Shown here: piece by piece, positions 24,372 to 31,239 of the stretch
How positions within the stretch are numbered: position 1 is the stretch's first letter
Layout: each line of letters opens with the position of its first letter
Virus record (IMG/VR): IMGVR_UViG_3300032223_000773
Location: 1-45,945 of that record
Length of the DNA stretch: 45,945 bases
Reading direction: 5' to 3' (one strand)
From: a virus
Translations under genes and position numbers: made by a program
Notes under the pieces: generated by a model
Told to the model about the DNA's origin: nothing
Seen by the model: the letters and a program-made list of their open reading frames with translations, nothing else
The model's database searches: none

Positions 24372-24791
24372 ATGGCAAAGAAAAGAAAGAAGTCAAATCT
24401 CGAAAGATTGATGGAATCAAAAAGAGCCAACAATCTATACGAAACTTCATATGAAGATTGCCGTACATGGATAAGAATCTTGAACCGAGAAGTCTTTTTG
24501 AACACATTACCTCCTATCGAAAACATTGATATAAGATGGCGTAGAAAGACCTACGCCTACTACTCTTATATCAGAGATACGGATGATCCAGAATATAGAC
24601 AGCACACTCTCTGCATGAACAAGAGATATAGATCAAAGAAATTTTTCGTTGAAGTCTTAGCGCATGAATTGGTGCACCATTATCAATTCTACAACGATCA
24701 ACCTATGGGACACGGACCGTCCTTCAAGAAATGGTCCAAAGCTTTCAACAAAAAGGGGCTAAAGCTAGTAGAGGCATATGATGAAGAATAA
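24372..24791 (+). CDS. SprT-like zinc metalloprotease domain
   Basis: 139 residues with VEVLAHELVHHYQ, giving the HExxH motif at 98-102, and a GHGPSFKKWSKAFNKKG stretch carrying the likely third ligand near residue 115. SprT/Spartan-type domains cleave proteins crosslinked to DNA, and phage members may protect replication forks. The N-terminal basic part (KKRKKSN) could bind nucleic acid. AGGAG precedes the ATG, and the gene overlaps the next one. Confidence 0.85.
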   Translation: MAKKRKKSNLERLMESKRANNLYETSYEDCRTWIRILNREVFLNTLPPIENIDIRWRRKTYAYYSYIRDTDDPEYRQHTLCMNKRYRSKKFFVEVLAHELVHHYQFYNDQPMGHGPSFKKWSKAFNKKGLKLVEAYDEE

Positions 24792-24978
24792 GCATCAAAG
24801 TGATTATGATGATTTCGATTATGAACCCTATGAAGAGCGAAAAGGTAAAATTCGCAAAGTGGATTCAGAACACCACAAGCGCCGTGAAATCCGAAACTGG
24901 AAGAAGGTCTGGTCAGACCATGAAGATGAAGCGGACGAGGTTGATGAATTTTATGCCAAGCCCGTGCCTCGAAGATAG
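24778..24978 (+). CDS. Small highly charged protein, unknown
   Basis: 66 residues, starting at tandem ATGs 24778 and 24781. Nearly all charged or aromatic residues (DYDDFDYEPYEERKGKI), with basic and acidic patches and no hydrophobic core, so probably disordered. Overlaps the SprT-like gene by 14 bases. Function unknown. Confidence 0.58.
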   Translation: MMKNKHQSDYDDFDYEPYEERKGKIRKVDSEHHKRREIRNWKKVWSDHEDEADEVDEFYAKPVPRR

Positions 24979-24981
24979 AGG

Positions 24982-25010
24982 TTGACAGACTGGTCGGAAT
25001 ATGCTGGAAT
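24982..25010 (+). promoter_or_regulatory. Probable sigma70-type promoter TTGACA-17-TGGAAT
   Basis: Perfect -35 and 17-base spacer with a weak -10. AGAGGT and ACCTCT inverted repeats flank it at about 24977 and 25020, which may form an operator. It precedes the gene at 25043 by 33 bases. Confidence 0.45.
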
Positions 25011-25042
25011 CCGAACATAGACCTCTTACCTAGGAACCAGTT

Positions 25043-25252
25043 ATGACCACTGTCCATCTCAACCTCACCGAAGCCCAAGCTAAAGCCCACCCTTCCCGTA
25101 TGCTAGACTACACCATTGTCGTCCGTGACAAAAAGGGTAAATTTGTTGAAGCCGCCCGTTACGAAGGGTATTCGGGTCATGCTATGTGGGATGTAGAAAG
25201 TGGATGGCGGGACCAGTATCCTCGCAACAAGGGTTTCACCATAGAATGGTAG
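25043..25252 (+). CDS. Small protein, unknown
   Basis: 69 residues: HLNLTEAQAKAHPSRMLDYT, then a beta-rich middle (VVRDKKGKFVEAARYEG) and a Trp-rich end (WDVESGWRDQYP). No family recognised. The upstream sequence has TAGGAACC before the ATG as a weak ribosome site. It has its own promoter and is followed by promoter module copy 2, which begins within its stop codon. Confidence 0.6.
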   Translation: MTTVHLNLTEAQAKAHPSRMLDYTIVVRDKKGKFVEAARYEGYSGHAMWDVESGWRDQYPRNKGFTIEW

Positions 25253-25315
25253 ACTAAAGTATTAGAAGCTTGGCAATAGAAAAGTGGTTGACTCCATCCG
25301 TGGCTCCTGTATAGT
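25250..25315 (+). promoter_or_regulatory. Promoter module, copy 2
   Basis: TAGACTAAAGTATTAGAAGC is a diverged version of the TTAGAC dyad, followed by CTTGGCAATA (25269-25278) and TTGACT, 16-base spacer, TATAGT (25288-25315). The spacer region shares CTCCTGTATAGT with copy 1. Drives the KOW-domain gene at 25347, which has AAGGAG. Confidence 0.65.
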
Positions 25316-25346
25316 GTCCTCAAGATTGATCAAGGAGAACTGAAAC

Positions 25347-25976
25347 ATGGCTATTACCTTCGAAAAAGGCACCTACACCGCCGAGTCCAAGTATGTAACT
25401 GAAACTGTTACAATCGCCGAGGGTGCGACCCTCAAGGTCTGGAGGGATTCGATCCAGGTCATGTCCGATGTATGGGAGATGGGTACCCTCGCCACCTATT
25501 GGGACGAGGCTCTGGGTCGCATCCAGACCATCCAATGGGTCAAAACCGCTGCGGTCGACGCCACCCCCGAGGTTCTTGCTAAGGTCAAGTCCTACCTGTA
25601 CCAGCTGGAGCTTGAACGGGCTATTGCTCAGGCCAAGAAAGAGGCTGCCCGTATCGTCAAGGGTTCCAAGGTCAAGGTGGTCAAGGGTCGCCAGGGCAAG
25701 GGGACGGTCGGTAAGGTGGTTGTGGCTATTGAGCGACCCTACCAGATGGGCTGGAAGTCCAGCATGGCCACCAAGCTTGGGATTGCGACCTCCGACGAGA
25801 AGGTCGAGGTGGCTGCTGCGAACGGTAGGGTTTACGAAAATTACAAAGATGTTACATGGTCTTGGGCCATGAATTGTGAACTGGTTGAGGTCCCCGAGAT
25901 TGACCTCCAAAGCGCACAGGAGAGCGCCCGTGTCAAGGCGAAGTATGAATACCAGCGGATCTACAAGGCGGCCTAA
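25347..25976 (+). CDS. KOW-motif-like protein, G+C-rich, unknown role
   Basis: 209 residues. The N-terminal half is a beta/alpha region (KYVTETVTIAEGATLKVWRD), the middle is helical (LELERAIAQAKKEAARIV), and residues 104-125 are GSKVKVVKGRQGKGTVGKVV, a clear KOW-type motif as in ribosomal L24/L26 and NusG. KOW motifs bind RNA or proteins. Codon use is markedly G+C-rich compared with neighbours, with many CTC, GTC and CGG codons, suggesting recent transfer or strong expression tuning. The reading frame is supported by its own promoter and AAGGAG site. A transcription or translation role is possible but unproven. Confidence 0.7.
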   Translation: MAITFEKGTYTAESKYVTETVTIAEGATLKVWRDSIQVMSDVWEMGTLATYWDEALGRIQTIQWVKTAAVDATPEVLAKVKSYLYQLELERAIAQAKKEAARIVKGSKVKVVKGRQGKGTVGKVVVAIERPYQMGWKSSMATKLGIATSDEKVEVAAANGRVYENYKDVTWSWAMNCELVEVPEIDLQSAQESARVKAKYEYQRIYKAA

Positions 25977-26109
25977 CCCTGTCGCCAAGGCGCTTCGGAA
26001 TGGCGCCCTCCGCCCTCAAATTGTCAAGTCCAAGCGTATCTATAAGCGCAAAGATCGTAACAATCTATGTTACACTAGTGGCTGTGACAAAAATGCCACA
26101 TTAGACTAA
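25945..26109 (+). CDS. Small basic conserved phage peptide, DUF7230-like
   Basis: 54 residues read directly from the sequence, from an ATG inside the end of the KOW gene (32-base overlap, other frame) with AAGG upstream. RRPNPVAKALRNGALRPQ and SKRIYKRKDR recall very small phage proteins with an NPVAK and KxYxRK layout (I believe DUF7230). The last 17 residues are encoded by the GTAAC dyad and the first bases of promoter module copy 3, and are probably not part of the conserved core. Function unknown. Confidence 0.5.
   Translation: MNTSGSTRRPNPVAKALRNGALRPQIVKSKRIYKRKDRNNLCYTSGCDKNATLD
26057..26073. promoter_or_regulatory. 17-bp dyad GTAACAATCTATGTTAC, copy 2
   Basis: Same dyad as at 14753-14769 with one centre base changed. 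It lies 27 bases before the TTAGAC dyad, against 51 bases in copy 1. It overlaps the coding end of the small peptide. Confidence 0.5.
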
Positions 26110-26166
26110 GGTCTAATAACTTGGCAATAAAATAATGGTTGACTCCTCCACCCCCTCCTCTATAAT
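26101..26166 (+). promoter_or_regulatory. Promoter module, copy 3
   Basis: TTAGACTAAGGTCTAA dyad at 26101-26116, identical to copy 1. ACTTGGCAATA follows at 26119-26129, then TTGACT, 16-base spacer, TATAAT (26139-26166). Drives the H1-like gene at 26205. The three copies differ most in the promoter spacer. Confidence 0.75.
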
Positions 26167-26204
26167 CATGACCGTAGTAAAGACACACAGAAAGGAACAC
26201 ACAT

Positions 26205-26756
26205 ATGCCTATCGTTGCCGCTTCTAATGGTATCCGCCCTGAAATCCGCGCCCTTGCGGTGATCAAGCTTAACAAGCCTGTCACCCCCAAGGAAATCAAT
26301 GATTGCGTTGGTACTGGCGATTATGCTGCCAAATATATCTCTTTCCTGAATACCCGTTATGGCTTCACTATTGAGGCCCAAAAAGACGGTCGCACCGTTG
26401 TTTCTTATACCTGCATCGCCGAGCCGGCAAATGTGGCCGACCTTCGTGCTATGAAGCCTAAGGCTAAGGGTGCTAAGGCTGCACCTGCTAAGCCTGTCAA
26501 GGCTGCTAAGGCGACCAAGCCTGCTAAGGCGGCTCTGACTGACGAACAGATCCGAGCCAAGAACCTTGAAACCATGAAGAAGGTCACCGCAAAGCAGAAC
26601 GGCAAGAAGGTCGTGGCTAAGGCTGCGGCTAAGAAGGTCAAGCTTGATCCTGTCGAAAAGGAGCTTGGCTCCACCGGCGAGATTGCTACCTCTTTCACCG
26701 TTGATGCTGGTTGGGACTCTATGGAAAATGTCAATGTGAAGGACTTCCTTCGCTAA
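26205..26756 (+). CDS. Histone H1-like basic protein
   Basis: 183 residues from an ATG with AAAGGA eleven bases before. The N-terminal 80 residues resemble a compact winged-helix-like unit (IRPEIRALAVIKLNKPVTPK). Residues about 83-145 are Lys/Ala/Pro-rich (KGAKAAPAKPVKAAKATKPA), as in eukaryote-type or bacterial H1-like proteins, and the C-terminus is acidic with a DAGWDSME segment. It probably binds DNA and may compact or shield phage or host DNA. Expression from promoter module copy 3 suggests early production. A strong terminator follows. Confidence 0.65.
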   Translation: MPIVAASNGIRPEIRALAVIKLNKPVTPKEINDCVGTGDYAAKYISFLNTRYGFTIEAQKDGRTVVSYTCIAEPANVADLRAMKPKAKGAKAAPAKPVKAAKATKPAKAALTDEQIRAKNLETMKKVTAKQNGKKVVAKAAAKKVKLDPVEKELGSTGEIATSFTVDAGWDSMENVNVKDFLR

Positions 26757-26782
26757 TAGTTATTCGTGAGTAGGTCAACTTG

Positions 26783-26808
26783 GCGGCGCTTCGGTGCCGC
26801 TTTTTTTT
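26783..26808 (+). terminator. Rho-independent terminator with TTCG tetraloop
   Basis: GCGGCGC (26783-26789) pairs with GTGCCGC around a TTCG loop, with one G-T pair, followed by eight T. Ends the H1-like gene. Confidence 0.95.
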
Positions 26809-26818
26809 GGAGTGTGCT

Positions 26819-27205
26819 ATGAACATTGGTGAAACAATAACCGTCAGTGTCCGCGATGCTCGCAATCCTGCTTTGTATGCGGCTGGCGTGGTGAATGCCG
26901 TGCAAGAATATACTGGCATGGTTGTGCCAAATCCTAAATGGGTTTCTTCTGACTCCATCTGCCTATCTACAGGTGACACCGTTTTTCCGTTTCGCATCAT
27001 CGAACGCGACCGTATTGTGAAGGTCGGTGAAATCCCTGTGATCGTATATGGTGTAGGTAAACCTTCATCTGAAACATTCATCATCAAAGGCTCTAAGCCT
27101 GGATCCAATTATACCGTGACCCGTGATGGTTCTCATTGGAGTTGCACCTGTGTCGGCTTTGGTTTTCGTAAAGACTGTAAGCATGTCAGGGAGTGCAAGC
27201 AATGA
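26819..27205 (+). CDS. SWIM-type zinc finger small protein
   Basis: 128 residues from ATG 26819 (GGAG upstream). Beta-rich first part (IGETITVSVRDARNPALY) and a C-terminal SWIM-type zinc motif: WSCTCVGFGFRKDCKHVREC has the CxC...CxH arrangement. SWIM motifs bind DNA or protein and occur in recombination and ubiquitin-type regulators. No other domain is recognisable. It follows a terminator with no clear promoter of its own, and a late promoter lies after its stop. Confidence 0.72.
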   Translation: MNIGETITVSVRDARNPALYAAGVVNAVQEYTGMVVPNPKWVSSDSICLSTGDTVFPFRIIERDRIVKVGEIPVIVYGVGKPSSETFIIKGSKPGSNYTVTRDGSHWSCTCVGFGFRKDCKHVRECKQ

Positions 27206-27217
27206 ATATTTTTTACA

Positions 27218-27225
27218 TATAAATA
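27218..27225 (+). promoter_or_regulatory. T4-type late promoter TATAAATA
   Basis: Exact match, 31 bases before the ATG of the QueC-like gene and directly after the SWIM gene. It places the QueC-like/TctC-like unit under late control. Confidence 0.65.
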
Positions 27226-27255
27226 TCTTGGACCAATCCAGTCGAAGGGTAATAT

Positions 27256-28110
27256 ATGACCAAATCAATTCTCAATTTCAATGGTGGCTTAGACAGCACC
27301 TACGCCTTATGGAAGATATTATCTCAAACAGATGATGAGGTTACGGCTCTTACCTATAATTTTTCAGATGAGGCGCCCGAAACTGTCACGCTATTAAATG
27401 ACACTCCAATGCAGGATAAATTGCAGAAAATAAATGCGATGGTTTCTTGGTTGAAGGCCCATGTCAGAGATTTCAATCATGTTGTTATAGATTATGATCC
27501 AAATGATCTGAATGATGTGATTAATTTCGGTGAATTGATTTTCAGAAAAACCACAGAAGCATATCTGGTTAAATATGCCGTTCAAAATGACTACGATAAA
27601 GTTATAAGCACCTTCGAAAAAGAGAACGATGGATTTTCTGCAAGTGGTGGTTCTTATGCACCTATCGACGCAGTTAGAAGACCAGTCTCAGGAGATGCTA
27701 AAGGAATATTCAAGCGCATAGCCGCAAAAGGTGAGATATCATTCATGTTGATGGATATGAATTATCATCAAGCCTATGCTTTCAGAGAGCTACCAACCTC
27801 GCTAATAGATATGACAAGATCATGCGATGCTGAAACGCAAGATCCTTGTGGAGTGTGCTTCAAGTGCAGTAAGAGAAAATTCTTCTTGCAGTGCATAGCA
27901 GAAGGCAAAAGCAATTCCGAGATACAGTCTATCATCAATTCAGAAAGCATTACTCAAGATGGCAAATGGATATCGATGAAATTCTGGTTGCGTGATTATG
28001 TTCAAACTTATAAGAGCTTCAGCGGTAAAAATGAAGAAATTGATCAAGTCTATAATAAAGAAAAGCAAGTTTGGTCTATGCCTCTTTGGCCTACTTCTTT
28101 CAAGTTCTAA
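27256..28110 (+). CDS. QueC-like PP-loop ATPase (7-cyano-7-deazaguanine synthase family)
   Basis: 284 residues. SILNFNGGLDSTYALWKIL is a PP-loop at residues 4-22 with Asn9 in place of the usual Ser; D13 and S14 are kept. C190, C198, C201 and C204 (DPCGVCFKCSKRK) form the QueC-type zinc site. QueC converts 7-carboxy-7-deazaguanine to preQ0, the precursor of queuosine and of 7-deazaguanine DNA modifications used by some phages against restriction. It is longer than typical QueC and divergent outside the motifs, so another PP-loop reaction is possible. No other pathway gene is visible in the window. Late promoter 31 bases upstream. Confidence 0.75.
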   Translation: MTKSILNFNGGLDSTYALWKILSQTDDEVTALTYNFSDEAPETVTLLNDTPMQDKLQKINAMVSWLKAHVRDFNHVVIDYDPNDLNDVINFGELIFRKTTEAYLVKYAVQNDYDKVISTFEKENDGFSASGGSYAPIDAVRRPVSGDAKGIFKRIAAKGEISFMLMDMNYHQAYAFRELPTSLIDMTRSCDAETQDPCGVCFKCSKRKFFLQCIAEGKSNSEIQSIINSESITQDGKWISMKFWLRDYVQTYKSFSGKNEEIDQVYNKEKQVWSMPLWPTSFKF

Positions 28111-28993
28111 CGCAAAAGAACTGACAATAATAACTCATACGCCGAGTGGCGGCTACTTTATCAGTAGCCGTTTGCTGTCTGAATTTTTGCCGAAATATCT
28201 ACCGAACACCACAGTAAAGATAAAGGTTGTGCCTGGTGCCAGCGGTATTATCGCTGCGAATTATCTATATGAGGTTGCGCCTAGAGACGGAAGTACCATA
28301 GGCACATTATACAATACCTACATTCTACATTCATTGCTTGAAAAGAATTTGGTCAAGTATGATGTAGATAGATTTACATATTTGGCATCATCTATAGACG
28401 GTAGAAAAGAACCTATGATGTTATGGTCGAGAATAGCAGGCACAAATGTGCTTGGTTCTGAATCATCATTACCTTTTAGCTATGCCTCATTGTTTAAGAA
28501 GATGATAGGTCTTGATGTTAAAGAGATTAGAGGATATTCGGATGCAACTATGCAGAGGAATGCCTTCGATAAAAGAGAGATAGATTTATTCTTTAATAGC
28601 CTTGGTGGTATGAAACTATCTTCTAAGGCGTTGCTGAATGATAGCACCGTCCGACCTATTCTACAGTTTGGTAACGGAACAACCAGACATCATGAATATA
28701 CAGATACACCAACCGTTATGGAACTATTGACAGACGATAAAGCCAAGAGGGCTTTACAGGCGATAGAAAACCAAGTATTATTATCAAGGTTGTTCGCCGC
28801 TCCACCTGGAATACCAGATCAGGAAGCCAAGACATTGCGTGATGCTATATGGAATGTATTACATGATGATGAATATATTACAGCAAACAAAAAGCTCGGT
28901 CTTGATGTGAGTGCGGTTGACCATGAAACCGTAGAAAATGCCGTAAAGTATATAATGGAAAACCAAGAAGTTGTCTTGGAATATCTGAGGTGA
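28031..28993 (+). CDS. TctC/Bug-like periplasmic solute-binding receptor
   Basis: 320 residues from ATG 28031, which begins a typical signal peptide (MKKLIKSIIKKSKFGLCLFG to SSSNA). The mature part has PSGGYFISSRLLSEFLPKYL, VKIKVVPGASGIIAANYLYE and APRDGSTIGTLYNTYI. This is the layout of the tripartite tricarboxylate receptor (TctC/Bug) family, which captures small carboxylates in the periplasm. An 80-base overlap with the QueC-like gene and a weak ribosome site suggest coupled translation. No transporter membrane gene is visible, so the phage may supply a receptor to host TctAB, or use the fold for another purpose. A solute receptor is very unusual in a phage. Confidence 0.82.
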   Translation: MKKLIKSIIKKSKFGLCLFGLLLSSSNAKELTIITHTPSGGYFISSRLLSEFLPKYLPNTTVKIKVVPGASGIIAANYLYEVAPRDGSTIGTLYNTYILHSLLEKNLVKYDVDRFTYLASSIDGRKEPMMLWSRIAGTNVLGSESSLPFSYASLFKKMIGLDVKEIRGYSDATMQRNAFDKREIDLFFNSLGGMKLSSKALLNDSTVRPILQFGNGTTRHHEYTDTPTVMELLTDDKAKRALQAIENQVLLSRLFAAPPGIPDQEAKTLRDAIWNVLHDDEYITANKKLGLDVSAVDHETVENAVKYIMENQEVVLEYLR

Positions 28994-28996
28994 TAA

Positions 28997-29533
28997 ATGA
29001 ATATCTTCTATATCGACAAAGATCCTAAAGTTTGTGCTGAACAGATGGTTGATAAGCATGTCGTCAAGATGATCCTTGAGACTGCACAGTTGCTTTCGAC
29101 CGCACACCGTATTCTTGATGGTATTGAATATGTCGGTCAATCACCGTCAGGTCGCAAAGCTAGGCGCTGGCGCCTGCCTGATAACCGTGAAGATATTCTT
29201 TATTCGGCTACGCATATCAACCATCCTTCTGCGGTTTGGTGTCGGCAGTCTAACAACAACTATAACTGGCTTTACTGTCATTTTGCAGCCTTACTGAATG
29301 AGTATACCTATCGTTATGGTAAAGTGCATAAGTGTGCGCCGATGGCATTAACACTGCGCTTTACACCTCAACTCATTCCAAACGGATACTTCACTCCCGT
29401 TCATGAAGCTATGGCTCATGAATATATCATTTCAAACGATAGTGTGACCAATTATCGCAATTATTATCGTTCTGGTAAGACTCATCTTCATAAATGGACT
29501 AAGCGCCAGCCGCCTGAGTGGCTGGTTGCCTAA
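28997..29533 (+). CDS. Conserved T4-like protein, unknown
   Basis: 178 residues beginning MNIFYIDKDPKVCAEQMVDK, followed by HVVKMILETAQLLSTAHRIL, THINHPSAVWCRQSNNNYNW and a LHKWTKRQPPEW end. Proteins with a D-x-P-x4-A-x3-DKHVVKM-ETAQ start are widely conserved in T4-like and cyanophage genomes; their role is not known to me. Conserved His, Trp and Cys residues suggest an enzyme. ATG starts 4 bases after the receptor stop. Likely real. Confidence 0.7.
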   Translation: MNIFYIDKDPKVCAEQMVDKHVVKMILETAQLLSTAHRILDGIEYVGQSPSGRKARRWRLPDNREDILYSATHINHPSAVWCRQSNNNYNWLYCHFAALLNEYTYRYGKVHKCAPMALTLRFTPQLIPNGYFTPVHEAMAHEYIISNDSVTNYRNYYRSGKTHLHKWTKRQPPEWLVA

Positions 29534-29608
29534 ATAGAAGATACATTCTGCTTCGGTGAGGCTTTTCTCAAGGGAGAAAAATATCGTAAACAACTAAAAG
29601 GACAGACT

Positions 29609-30166
29609 ATGTTCCGTCTTAAAATAACCGCTTTGGCGGCTGCGATACTGGCTATGTCAGTGGCATCCACCGAAGCAGCGAAGATAAAGAACAGAACAGG
29701 TTCAACATATAGTTGCACAGTTCAAAATAATAATGAAGTCTGCATAACGAACCAGGCTGAATGGCCTCAACCTTATGAAGACAATAATTCTAAAGTTATC
29801 TTAGAAGCCGAAAAGCATATTGGTTTACACGCTAATAAAGATAGAAATAAATTACAATCAATGATACATGTCGATCCAGTGGTTACACCGTGGTGTGCTG
29901 CATTTGTCAACACCATACTGGAAAAAATAGGTGTGAAGGGTACAGGTTCTCTTACAGCAATGAGCTTTGCTTCATATGGTAAGGTGACCAATGAACCCAA
30001 AAAAGGAGATATCGTTGTCATGAGAACCCATGTTGGATTCTTCGATAGTTATGAATACATACATGGTGTGAAATATGTTAGAGTGCTGGGCGGCAATCAA
30101 GCTAGAATGGTAAAAGTTGCCCATTATCCAGCAAAAAGAGTAGTTTCTTATAGGACACTTTCGTAA
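29609..30166 (+). CDS. Secreted CHAP-like peptidoglycan hydrolase
   Basis: 185 residues with a signal peptide (MFRLKITALAAAILAMSV ... EAA) and a downstream CHAP/NlpC-like amidase domain. VTPWCAAFVNTILEKIGVKG gives the catalytic Cys, KKGDIVVMRTHVGFFDSYEY the His region, and YVRVLGGNQARMVKVAHYPA the closing block. Matches the family of CHAP-like proteins seen again in the minus-strand hub gene. It may act in the periplasm on peptidoglycan or on incoming phage. AAAAGGAC precedes the ATG. The 75-base gap before it holds a CTAAATAG sequence but no gene. Confidence 0.8.
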   Translation: MFRLKITALAAAILAMSVASTEAAKIKNRTGSTYSCTVQNNNEVCITNQAEWPQPYEDNNSKVILEAEKHIGLHANKDRNKLQSMIHVDPVVTPWCAAFVNTILEKIGVKGTGSLTAMSFASYGKVTNEPKKGDIVVMRTHVGFFDSYEYIHGVKYVRVLGGNQARMVKVAHYPAKRVVSYRTLS

Positions 30167-30185
30167 TTGAATAAATAGGTGCAAG

Positions 30186-30446
30186 ATGCCAGTATATACA
30201 TTTGAAGATAAAGAAACAGAAGAACAGTTCGATCTCACCATGTCATATGATGATCTCGAAGGGTTCTTGAAAGATAATCCAACACTCTTCCAGGTATTCA
30301 AAATGAACCTGGTTGATCCTGTTGGTATAGGCGTAACGAAACCTCCTGCCGACTTCCAAAAATATGTCTTAAATAAAGTCAAGCATGTGCCTGGCGCAAA
30401 CAAAGACACTATCGAGAAGAGATGGCAGATAGCAAAAGAAATATAA
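30186..30446 (+). CDS. Small conserved cyanophage-type protein, unknown
   Basis: 86 residues beginning MPVYTFEDKETEEQFDLTMS, then LEGFLKDNPTLFQVFKM. The start MPVYTF.(D/N).KT..EF with a following FL..NP is shared with small proteins near phoH in related phages, which look like FmdB-type domains that have lost their zinc. Function unknown. A variant late-promoter sequence ATAAATAG lies 12 bases upstream, and a strong terminator follows. Confidence 0.68.
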   Translation: MPVYTFEDKETEEQFDLTMSYDDLEGFLKDNPTLFQVFKMNLVDPVGIGVTKPPADFQKYVLNKVKHVPGANKDTIEKRWQIAKEI

Positions 30447-30483
30447 TTTGACTAAGAGAAAATTATATAAAAGAGTAAGAAGA

Positions 30484-30513
30484 GGGTCTATCAGAAATGA
30501 TAGGCCCTTTTTT
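30484..30513 (+). terminator. Rho-independent terminator
   Basis: GGGTCTATCA pairs with TGATAGGCCC through 10 bp around GAAA, then six T. It lies inside the open frame upstream of the PhoH ATG and thereby argues for the downstream start at 30532. Confidence 0.92.
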
Positions 30514-30531
30514 GTTTCCAAAGGAGATAAC

Positions 30532-31239
30532 ATGAGCAAAAAGCCTAAGAATAACTCAAACAATAAGAGCCAAATGCAGCACAATCACTTTGAACTTCGC
30601 TCAATAAAACCACTAACAGCAAACCAACAAATGACATTTGATTATTACAGAAAAGGCTATAATCTAATGCTGCACGGCTATGCAGGAACAGGCAAAACAT
30701 TCTGCGCCTTCTATCTTGCTCTAGAAGAGTTATTGACAGGCAAATCAAATTATGATAAGATCATTCTCATTCGTTCAGTTGTACCTTCAAGAGAAATGGG
30801 ATTTTTACCAGGTTCTATCCGTGAAAAGATAGCCATCTATGAAGAGCCATACAAAGAGATTTGTGATGATCTGTTTGGTCGTGGTGATGGCTACAACATT
30901 CTCAAGATGAAGAACATGGTGCAATTCACTACCACATCATTCCTTCGTGGTCTAACATTCAATAATGCCATAGTTATTGTTGATGAAACAAACAACATGA
31001 CATTCCAAGAAATCGATACTGTCATGACCAGACTAGGTAATGAAAGCCGTGTGATCTTCTGTGGTGACTATAGACAGTCCGATCTAACTAAGCCACATGA
31101 GAAGACTGGCATCCGTGAGTTTATGGCTATCACTCGCAGAATAAATACATTCAAACATGTTGAGTTTGAAAAAGAAGACATTGTTCGCTCAGGTGTGGTC
31201 AGAGACTACATCATCAATAAAACGGAATTAGGGCTATGA
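30532..31239 (+). CDS. phoH: PhoH-like ATPase
   Basis: 235 residues from ATG 30532 (AAGGAG upstream); an upstream in-frame start would read through a terminator. LHGYAGTGKTFCAFYLALEE has Walker A at residues 49-56, IIVRS-type IILIRSVVPSREMGFLPGSI and IVIVDETNNMTFQEID has Walker B with Glu. CGDYRQSDL is motif III. Phage PhoH proteins are common in the cyanophage/rhizophage branch; their role in phosphate stress is uncertain, and RNA helicase/nuclease-type activity has been discussed. Next gene starts in its stop (ATGA). Confidence 0.92.
   Translation: MSKKPKNNSNNKSQMQHNHFELRSIKPLTANQQMTFDYYRKGYNLMLHGYAGTGKTFCAFYLALEELLTGKSNYDKIILIRSVVPSREMGFLPGSIREKIAIYEEPYKEICDDLFGRGDGYNILKMKNMVQFTTTSFLRGLTFNNAIVIVDETNNMTFQEIDTVMTRLGNESRVIFCGDYRQSDLTKPHEKTGIREFMAITRRINTFKHVEFEKEDIVRSGVVRDYIINKTELGL

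Noticed and set aside
25320-25988. Long open frames on the minus strand and in another plus frame over the KOW gene
   Set aside because: G+C-rich codons remove stops in other frames; promoter, AAGGAG and KOW motif support the plus-strand frame at 25347.
30448-30531. Upstream extension of PhoH
   Set aside because: The extension reads through a strong terminator; ATG 30532 has AAGGAG.
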